Source of the DNA: Clostridium bornimense
Lineage (GTDB): Bacteria; Bacillota; Clostridia; Clostridiales; Clostridiaceae
Direction of reading: 5' to 3'
Length of the DNA: 49,809 nt
Assembly: GCF_018917145.1 (NCBI RefSeq)
Contig: NZ_JAHLOD010000026.1
Span: 1 to 49,809, forward strand
A program made the translations under genes and the position numbers. Positions 44,198 to 49,809 of the stretch are shown piece after piece (the first letter of the stretch is position 1; every line of letters begins with the position of its first letter). Under the pieces are notes generated by a model. It searched no databases, was not told the DNA's origin, and saw only the letters and a program-made list of their open reading frames with translations.

Positions 44198-44244
44198 AAA
44201 GGAGATATCGCTAACTACTTTTCATGTGTTAATGCGACACCTCC
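44198..44244 (-). terminator. Hairpin family A copy, terminator of the SDR gene
   Basis: GGAGATATCGC pairs with GCGACACCTCC, with inner TAAC/GTTA. T-run on the minus strand. It is about 80 nt past the SDR stop and right beside element copy 4. Confidence 0.7.
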
Positions 44245-44323
44245 GTCCTATAAGCTTTATTAAAGAAAAATCATAGTTCAGCACTTAAAATTTCAACTAT
44301 ACTAGTATCCTACTTTTTCCGCT

Positions 44324-45187
44324 CTAACTATTTACAATCTCCCCTCCATTTATATGAATTGTTTGACCTGTTATATACGATGCAGCCTCTGAAGCTAAAA
44401 AGACATATGCACCGGCACATTCTACTGGTTGCCCAGCTCTTCCCATAGGTGTATCCGATCCATGATTAGCCACTTTTTGTTCATCAAAACTCGCTGGAAT
44501 AAGTGGAGTCCATATAGGTCCTGGTGCTACTGCATTAACTCTTATTCCTGTTTTTCCTTTGGCTAATGCTAAGGCTAAACTACGTGTAAAAGCAACGATA
44601 GCACCTTTGGTCATTGAATAATCTATTAACAAATCATTACCTTTAAATGCTACTACTGATGCTGTATTTATTATTGAAGCTCCAGCTTTTAAATATTTCA
44701 TAGCAGCTCTTGTAATGTAAAAACTTCCGTAAACATTAGTTTTAAAAGTTTTATCAAATTGTTCATCTGATAGTGATTTTATATCCATACATTGATATTG
44801 AACCGCTGCATTATTCACTAAAATATCTATTTTCCCATATTCATTAATAGTACTTTCAATAACATCATTGCAAAAATTAACATCAGAAATATCTCCTGCA
44901 ACTAATGTACACTTTCGTCCTATCTCATCTATTATTTTTTTAGTTTCTTTAGCATCACTATCTTCATTAAAATATACAATAACTATATCTGCACCTTGCT
45001 TAGCATATGCTATAGCTACAGCTTTACCTATTCCACTATCGCCACCAGTGATAAGTGCTACCTTATCTTTCAATACATCTCCTATTTTCATATAGCTTCC
45101 ATCATATATAGGTTTAGGATTCATATCCTTTTCTATTCCTGGCTGTACATTTTGATGCTGCAATGGAAATGATTTGGGAAACTCCAT
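44324..45187 (-). CDS. SDR-family oxidoreductase (YhdF/YghA-like)
   Basis: A 287-residue short-chain dehydrogenase with an N-terminal extension of about 40 residues (FPLQHQNVQPGIEKDMNPKP), as in the YghA/YhdF group. It has the NAD(P) loop TGGDSGIGKA, NNAAVQ, catalytic Ser in NTASVV, and YSMTKGA (Tyr-x-x-x-Lys). PGPIWTPLIP and ITGQTIHINGG complete the fold. The cofactor loop suits NAD(P)H, and the substrate is a ketone or aldehyde not identifiable here. AGGAGGAG lies 6 nt before the ATG. General stress links are known for relatives. Confidence 0.93.
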   Translation of the reverse strand: MEFPKSFPLQHQNVQPGIEKDMNPKPIYDGSYMKIGDVLKDKVALITGGDSGIGKAVAIAYAKQGADIVIVYFNEDSDAKETKKIIDEIGRKCTLVAGDISDVNFCNDVIESTINEYGKIDILVNNAAVQYQCMDIKSLSDEQFDKTFKTNVYGSFYITRAAMKYLKAGASIINTASVVAFKGNDLLIDYSMTKGAIVAFTRSLALALAKGKTGIRVNAVAPGPIWTPLIPASFDEQKVANHGSDTPMGRAGQPVECAGAYVFLASEAASYITGQTIHINGGEIVNS

Positions 45188-45248
45188 TTTATCTCCTCCT
45201 TAGTTACTTTTAATCTATCTTAGTATTTACTAAAGAGAAGTTTTTAAT

Positions 45249-45794
45249 CTAACTACATAGTCTTTCTTTAAAATATACCTTTTCACTTATATCATCCAAT
45301 TTCAAAGTTTCATCTAAAATCCACCCTTCACTACCACGAATAAACTTCCAATATTCTTTAAATACCCCTTTATTCAAAGTGTCTTTTATGGTAGATTTAG
45401 TGCCTGCATCTAACTGATAACTTTTTCTAGTTCCTTTTACATACATCCATATATAATCACCATTTCCATTTTCACCGATAGCTACTTCTATTGGTTTAGA
45501 ATTTACTAATATAATATCTTCTGCTATGTTTATTCTATTCTTCATCTTTAACTCATTAATTCTATTACTATAAAGTTTATATAACTTTTCAGACATATAA
45601 TTTTTAGCTCTAGAAATCTCATTTTTCATCCATGATTCTTGTATTATATAGAAACAAATTGCCACTCTCTCTCTTAAAGTTTTATATTCTAATGTATTAT
45701 CATATATAGAAATCTTTTTTAGTAACTCTTTATTTTTTTTAGATTTTTGTATTATATTATAACTACGTATTATATTCTTTTTCATCTTTCTCAT
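45249..45794 (-). CDS. Tim44-like domain protein
   Basis: A protein of about 181 residues. The middle and end (LRERVAICFYIIQESWMKNE, YMSEKLYKLYSNRINELK, then WKFIRGSEGWILDETLKLD) match the Tim44/MRPL45-like NTF2-type fold found in small bacterial proteins of unknown role. The N-terminus is basic (MRKMKKNIIRSYNIIQKSKK) with no signal peptide. AAAGG precedes ATG 45792-45794 at only 2 nt, and a second ATG three codons later is also possible. It follows the MFS gene behind an inverted repeat. Confidence 0.6.
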   Translation of the reverse strand: MRKMKKNIIRSYNIIQKSKKNKELLKKISIYDNTLEYKTLRERVAICFYIIQESWMKNEISRAKNYMSEKLYKLYSNRINELKMKNRINIAEDIILVNSKPIEVAIGENGNGDYIWMYVKGTRKSYQLDAGTKSTIKDTLNKGVFKEYWKFIRGSEGWILDETLKLDDISEKVYFKERLCS

Positions 45795-45820
45795 AACCTT
45801 TCTAGATATAATATATTTGA

Positions 45821-45865
45821 TTATAATAAAGACCATACTATATTCTTAGTATGATCTTATTATAA
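45821..45865 (-). terminator. Long inverted repeat between the MFS and Tim44-like genes
   Basis: TTATAATAA-GACCATACT and AGTATGATCTTATTATAA form an 18-bp imperfect stem. It lies 65 nt past the MFS stop and 27 nt before the next start, without a clear T-run, so it is either a terminator or a leader structure. Confidence 0.5.
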
Positions 45866-45929
45866 AATATTATACCATAAATTGTATTATCATGTCACAA
45901 ATTGCGAAAATCTATTTTTTGTCGAAAAG

Positions 45930-47099
45930 TTATTTTAACTCTAAAATACTGCTTTTAAACTGCAAAATCACAAAAGATATCATAGTTATTATTGAAACAG
46001 TTAAGAACGGTAACTTATTACCAAAATCAAAAATAAATCCTGAATATAAAGATCCTATTATCATTCCTATAGCTCTTGATGAATTTTGAATTCCTGCTAC
46101 TTCACCATGATTATTCACTGATAACTTAGAAATTATATTTTGCTGCAATGGAAGATATATACTTGCAGAAGATACAAATGCTATTATAAATATAAAAAAC
46201 ATAATATTAGATGTAGATATTGATGCTATTGCCATAAACACAGAAAGTAATAATGTCATTATCTTTAGTCCTCTTAATTCTCCAAGTTTTTTTCCAACTA
46301 TCGGAGTTAAAAGTAAATTCGTTAAAAATGCTACTACTCCTGCAAAAGCTAAAAATATACCATTTATAGTAGATGGTAAGTTTAATGCGTCCTCTATGTA
46401 ATAATTAATTGTAGAATTATAACTGGTACTTGCAAAATAGAACACAGCAACCTGACTCATCATAAATAAAATTTTTCTATCTAAAATCTTAGTAATTTTT
46501 TTATTTTTCTTTATTTCACTGTCTATTTTTATATTATTTATACTTTCCTTATCTACAGTTTCCTCTATAAAAAGAAATATTAAAAAGCTTACTACTATTG
46601 CTAATATAAATTGCATTAGAAAAGGAATTTTATAATTATTATTACCAATTACTCCACCTATTAGAGACCCTAGTGCCGACCCTACTGTAGATGCAGCACC
46701 ATAATACATCATACCTTTTAATCTTTTTTCCTTATCAGTTATATCTGCTATATATGCTAAAATTACAGTTAAAAAACTTACAATAAATGCTCCACCTAAA
46801 AATCTATATATTACTATAACTATAGGATTTTCACTATATCCAAATCCTAATTGACTTACTCCATAACCTAATATACCTATTATTAAAAACTTTCTTCTCC
46901 CCATCTTATCTGATAATTTTCCCCATAACGGTGAACATAAAAAATTTCCTATGGCCATAGCAGCAAAAAATATTCCAAACATATAAGACGGCAAATTTAA
47001 AGCCTTAATAACCATCGGTGTCACCGGATGCGCCATATTACAAACCATCATAGTCATTATTGTAAAAATAACTACAACCTTCATTGATCTCTTTCTCAT
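45930..47099 (-). CDS. MFS-family efflux transporter
   Basis: A 389-residue protein with about 12 membrane helices. Loop 2-3 has the MFS motif GKLSDKMGRRKFL, and IYRFLGGAFIVSFLTVILAYIAD-like helices 4-5 follow (motif B/C region of drug:H+ antiporters). It likely expels a drug or metabolite. AGGAGA lies 6 nt before the ATG. It may be cotranscribed with the unknown gene 64 nt upstream. Substrate unknown. Confidence 0.92.
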   Translation of the reverse strand: MRKRSMKVVVIFTIMTMMVCNMAHPVTPMVIKALNLPSYMFGIFFAAMAIGNFLCSPLWGKLSDKMGRRKFLIIGILGYGVSQLGFGYSENPIVIVIYRFLGGAFIVSFLTVILAYIADITDKEKRLKGMMYYGAASTVGSALGSLIGGVIGNNNYKIPFLMQFILAIVVSFLIFLFIEETVDKESINNIKIDSEIKKNKKITKILDRKILFMMSQVAVFYFASTSYNSTINYYIEDALNLPSTINGIFLAFAGVVAFLTNLLLTPIVGKKLGELRGLKIMTLLLSVFMAIASISTSNIMFFIFIIAFVSSASIYLPLQQNIISKLSVNNHGEVAGIQNSSRAIGMIIGSLYSGFIFDFGNKLPFLTVSIITMISFVILQFKSSILELK

Positions 47100-47163
47100 T
47101 ATCTTCTCCTCTTTAGTAAAAAACTTTACATTTCACAACTCTATAGTAAGCTCTATTCACTGA

Positions 47164-47739
47164 TTATAAAGTTAAAATTTCTATAATATATTTTGTATAT
47201 TCTTCAAAAGAACCATTTTCCGTAGATGCACCTTTATTAATTTTATTTGTTGCAAAATTATATCCTGCTTCTCCATAATTAAATTTAGCTGATGAAACAA
47301 CAAAAGAAGCTTCTTCCACTCTATATGTAGCATTATTTCCTACAATAACCTTACATAATTCTAATAGTTTATTACTATCTTCTATTATATTATTGCTCTC
47401 CATAGACACTACAAATTTAAAAAATTGATAACCTCCTATAAGTGGTATCATCGCTCCATTATTCATATAAAATAGCTTACCAGTACCATGAAAATATTTT
47501 ATTTTTCCAAAAGACAATGTTTTATATTCCTTATTAATTTCTAATTTATCATTATCTATTTTGGACATTTCTTTCTCTATATCTAACCATTCTATAATTT
47601 CTTTTTTAGAATTATTATCTATTATTTGCTTAAAACTAAAAAAAGACTTCTCTATATCTCTATTTTTACTAATTATATTATCATTTATAGACACTATAAA
47701 TTCGCCATTTTCATATGTTAATACTACCTTATTATTCAT
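47164..47739 (-). CDS. Unknown protein
   Basis: A 191-residue soluble protein that I do not recognise. It has no signal peptide or membrane helix. It is acidic and lysine-rich in the first 70 residues, then has GKIKYFHGTGKLFYMNNGAM and a run of beta-like segments (YRVEEASFVVSSAKFNYGEA). AAGGAG lies 8 nt before the ATG, and the codon pattern looks like that of its neighbours, so I think it is real. It precedes the MFS gene by 64 nt. Confidence 0.7.
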   Translation of the reverse strand: MNNKVVLTYENGEFIVSINDNIISKNRDIEKSFFSFKQIIDNNSKKEIIEWLDIEKEMSKIDNDKLEINKEYKTLSFGKIKYFHGTGKLFYMNNGAMIPLIGGYQFFKFVVSMESNNIIEDSNKLLELCKVIVGNNATYRVEEASFVVSSAKFNYGEAGYNFATNKINKGASTENGSFEEYTKYIIEILTL

Positions 47740-47896
47740 ATTTTTTTCTCCTTCTATACTATGTAATAAAAATTATTATATCATAATAATTTTTATTATA
47801 GATTAATTCTTTTAAAATCGAAGTACTTTTTCTATTATTAATATTAATGATATAATATTATCAATATATATAAATAGATTTGGGAGATTTCGAAAA

Positions 47897-48490
47897 ATGA
47901 ACTATATAATATATGATTTAGAATTCAACCAAAAATATCCTAAGGAAATGGATGTTGTCCGTGATAACTTTAATACATATCCTTTTGAGATAATACAAAT
48001 TGGTGCCATAAAATTAAATAAAAATCTTGAGATAATTGATACATTTAATTCACTTATAAAACCAACTATCTATCCCATAATTCACCCTTTCATTGAGGAA
48101 CTTACTAATATAACCAATGAAAAAGTTTCATCTTGCAGGTTATTTAAGGAAGTATTCCAAGATTTCTTAAAGTTTATAGGCAATAAAAATACTATATTTT
48201 GTGTATGGGGTGAAACTGATATTAAAGAACTATTTAAAACATTAGAATTCTATGATATTCCATCCACTCTGATTTCTAAAAAATATATAGATGTACAAAG
48301 TTACACATCAAAATATTTCAATGTTCCGCCAGGATCTAAAATTGGATTAAAAAATGCTACTGCACTACTAAATATAGAAAATCTTTTAGATTTTCATAAT
48401 GCATTCAACGACGCTTATTACACTGCTAAAATATTTTCAAATATATATAATAAAAATATTAAACCTTCATATTATGATTATAAAAAATGA
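47897..48490 (+). CDS. DnaQ-like 3'-5' exonuclease (KapD-like)
   Basis: A 197-residue DEDD-type nuclease: Exo I YDLEFN with Asp7 and Glu9, Exo II region FCVWGETDIKEL with the second Asp, and Exo III HNAFNDAYYTAKI with His and Asp (DEDDh type). This compact layout matches KapD, linked in Bacillus to the KinA sporulation pathway, and other single-domain exonucleases. It removes nucleotides from 3' ends of DNA or RNA. GGGAGA lies 8 nt before the ATG. It stands alone on the plus strand. Confidence 0.88.
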   Translation: MNYIIYDLEFNQKYPKEMDVVRDNFNTYPFEIIQIGAIKLNKNLEIIDTFNSLIKPTIYPIIHPFIEELTNITNEKVSSCRLFKEVFQDFLKFIGNKNTIFCVWGETDIKELFKTLEFYDIPSTLISKKYIDVQSYTSKYFNVPPGSKIGLKNATALLNIENLLDFHNAFNDAYYTAKIFSNIYNKNIKPSYYDYKK

Positions 48491-48493
48491 AGA

Positions 48494-48526
48494 TGTCGCA
48501 CTCTAATCTGACTCCTTTGTGCGACA
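48494..48526. terminator. Hairpin family B copy between convergent genes
   Basis: TGTCGCAC pairs with GTGCGACA. The loop on the minus strand reads AAAGGAGTCAGATTAGA, as in the other two B copies. It lies 3 nt past the KapD stop and 12 nt before the stop of the opposite gene. Confidence 0.6.
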
Positions 48527-48537
48527 CCCCCATTTCA

Positions 48538-49572
48538 TTATTCAATAAACTTATTTATAGAATAAGATATGTTTTTTATTATATAATTACTAAATAAATA
48601 GTACGGCACAATAAACCATAACGCCAAGTTATTTACATTAACATTATACTTATTACTTACTATCACAATATTTAAAAAAGAAAAAACTAATAATATCATT
48701 GTTGCCACTAACACCTTTTTCCAAGTATCAATTTTAAAATATCGTCTTATAATAAAAAATAAAATTAAGGTAATTATAACAAAAAATGTTGCTCCTATAA
48801 TATTATCAATATAAACTCTATCAAATGTGTATTTCTTCATATAAATTATATATCTAAATTTTTCACTATACTGTTTGTAAAACTCACTCCAATAATCAAA
48901 ATCTGACCATTGATTAGGCAACAAATCTACTGGTATTCCTACTTTTACTTTAGAAATTATAAGAAACAATTTTAAAAATATTAAAGCAAAAACTACATAA
49001 AGTATCTTTATTATTGGCTTTTCCTTAAAAGTTATCATTTCTTTTATTATCATTATAAGTGTTAAAAAGAATATTACTAAGGAAAATATACTTACAATAG
49101 CATTACTAATAGAGTAATATACACTATTACTTATAGAAGTATTCTCATAACCATTATTTTTCGCGAAAGTTACTGCTTTTCTATTATTAATCATAGATAT
49201 TCCATCAAAATAATTCTCTTCATTTCTATCTGACATCAAAGATTGCATAACTACTAAATTTTTTTCACCTTTATGTATTCCTCTAACAGTTAATTTTCTT
49301 TTACCATATTCAATATCTTCTATATATTCTCCTTCAACACTATATTTACTTACTAATTTATTTGTAAATAAATCTATTTCATATATTGTTGAATCTCCAT
49401 AATTCCTATAAACAATTATCTTATTTTCTCCTACTTCTTTAAATTCATAATAACCAACATTATCTCTATTTTCCACTTTTCCATCTAAAGGTATTTCTTG
49501 CTCATTTCCATCTTTATCTTTTATATAATATTTTTCTGTACCATCGTTGAAAAATGTGCCGATAAATAGCAA
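48538..49572 (-). pseudogene. Membrane protein gene, 5' end removed by an insertion element
   Basis: The frame encodes 344 residues. About 165 form a beta-rich extracytoplasmic-looking part (EIPLDGKVENRDNVGYYEFK, IVYRNYGDSTIYEIDLF), then five or so membrane helices. I do not recognise the family. The frame's upstream limit is TTG 49570-49572, which has no ribosome site and lies 3 nt from the likely IS edge (TGTAATATC at 49575). So the true start was probably lost when the element inserted. The remaining part has no internal stop, so the insertion looks recent. Confidence 0.65.
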
Positions 49573-49625
49573 GATGTAATATCATCTAAGTGGTATTTTG
49601 AATCTGAACATAATAGTCTGATATG

Positions 49626-49680
49626 ATACCTCTAAAGTAGACATGGTAAATAACCAAAATCTACTTTGGAGGTATTTTTT
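49626..49680 (+). terminator. Hairpin plus T-run just before the transposase start
   Basis: ATACCTCTAAAGTAGA at 49626-49641 pairs with TCTACTTTGGAGGTAT at 49660-49675 (15 of 16), followed by TTTTTT. The right arm contains the GGAGGT ribosome site of OrfA. External transcripts would fold, terminate or hide that site. Confidence 0.7.
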
Positions 49681-49809
49681 ATGGGAAGACAATATAAATA
49701 TTCTTTTGAAGATAAAATCAAGGCATCAAAAGATTATATTTCAGGAACTAGAAGTTGTCGTCAAATATGTTTAGATCTTGGAATTAAGTATGGTAATACT
49801 CGCGGTGGT
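49681..49809 (+). CDS. IS3-family OrfA transposase, N-terminal part (partial)
   Basis: The first 43 residues, MGRQYKYSFEDKIKASKDYI then SGTRSCRQICLDLGI, resemble the helix-turn-helix start of IS150-type OrfA. Such proteins bind the element ends and regulate or help transposition, with the DDE domain in OrfB via a frameshift. GGAGGT lies 7 nt before the ATG. The gene continues past the window edge. Confidence 0.75.
   Translation, partial: MGRQYKYSFEDKIKASKDYISGTRSCRQICLDLGIKYGNTRGG

Larger units (their letters stand above)
49575..49809 (+). mobile_element. IS3-family (IS150-like) insertion sequence, left part
   Basis: The left end is placed at TGTAATATCATCTAAG (TG start), followed by a non-coding lead, a strong hairpin and an OrfA start. 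The element runs off the right edge. The boundary rests on the broken neighbour and the TG dinucleotide; no second copy is available here for comparison. Confidence 0.6.

Overview
The window looks like chromosome of a spore-forming, low-GC Clostridium (sensu stricto). Very AT-rich DNA, strong GGAGG ribosome sites, an alpha/beta small acid-soluble spore protein, AdhE fermentation, a T-box leader and many AbgT/AGCS/CstA-type transporters all point that way. I cannot name the species from sequence alone. No rRNA, tRNA or CRISPR array was seen.

Layout. Positions 1-168 hold the end of a transposase. From 426 to 29.4 kb nearly everything is on the minus strand: a methyltransferase-like gene, an alanine/glycine:cation symporter, isocitrate dehydrogenase, a CNNM/CorC-type membrane protein, a holin-MATE pair, a two-component system, an ABC-F protein, a GNAT, a hemerythrin, adhE, abgT, a pseudouridine-kinase-like gene, an unknown protein plus glycosyltransferase-like pair, an SASP, a regulator-potABCD polyamine operon, and a three-gene ABC exporter with a GNAT. 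Acylphosphatase (2.9 kb) is the plus-strand exception. From 29.7 to 36.5 kb the plus strand carries T-box-ilvBN, a DEAD-box helicase, an L,D-transpeptidase and a large sensor kinase. From 36.5 to 47.7 kb the minus strand carries two tandem alpha/beta hydrolases, a FUSC protein, cstA, a CobW GTPase, an SDR, a Tim44-like protein, an MFS pump and an unknown. A KapD-like exonuclease follows on plus. A membrane-protein gene cut by an IS150-like IS3-family element closes the window.

How genes work together. The best-defined units are xre-potABCD (polyamine uptake under a PuuR-like cupin regulator), T-box-ilvBN (acetohydroxy acid synthase under tRNA-sensing attenuation), the ABC exporter, the HK/RR pair, and hemerythrin, whose promoter carries an exact GTAAC-N4-GTTAC palindrome of the type reported for clostridial HcpR (nitrosative stress).

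Most interesting structure. The least-explained signal is not a gene. Four intergenic regions (about 3.3, 16.2, 32.1 and 44.1 kb) carry copies of one non-coding element about 297-298 bp long when complete. Its ends are inverted repeats beginning TCARGGCACARG, and its interior has hairpins, one of which shows a compensated base-pair change between copies. All copies lie next to rho-independent terminators. One copy is only the two ends, and one ends exactly inside a broken HAD-phosphatase gene. Two further families of related terminator hairpins are scattered through the window.
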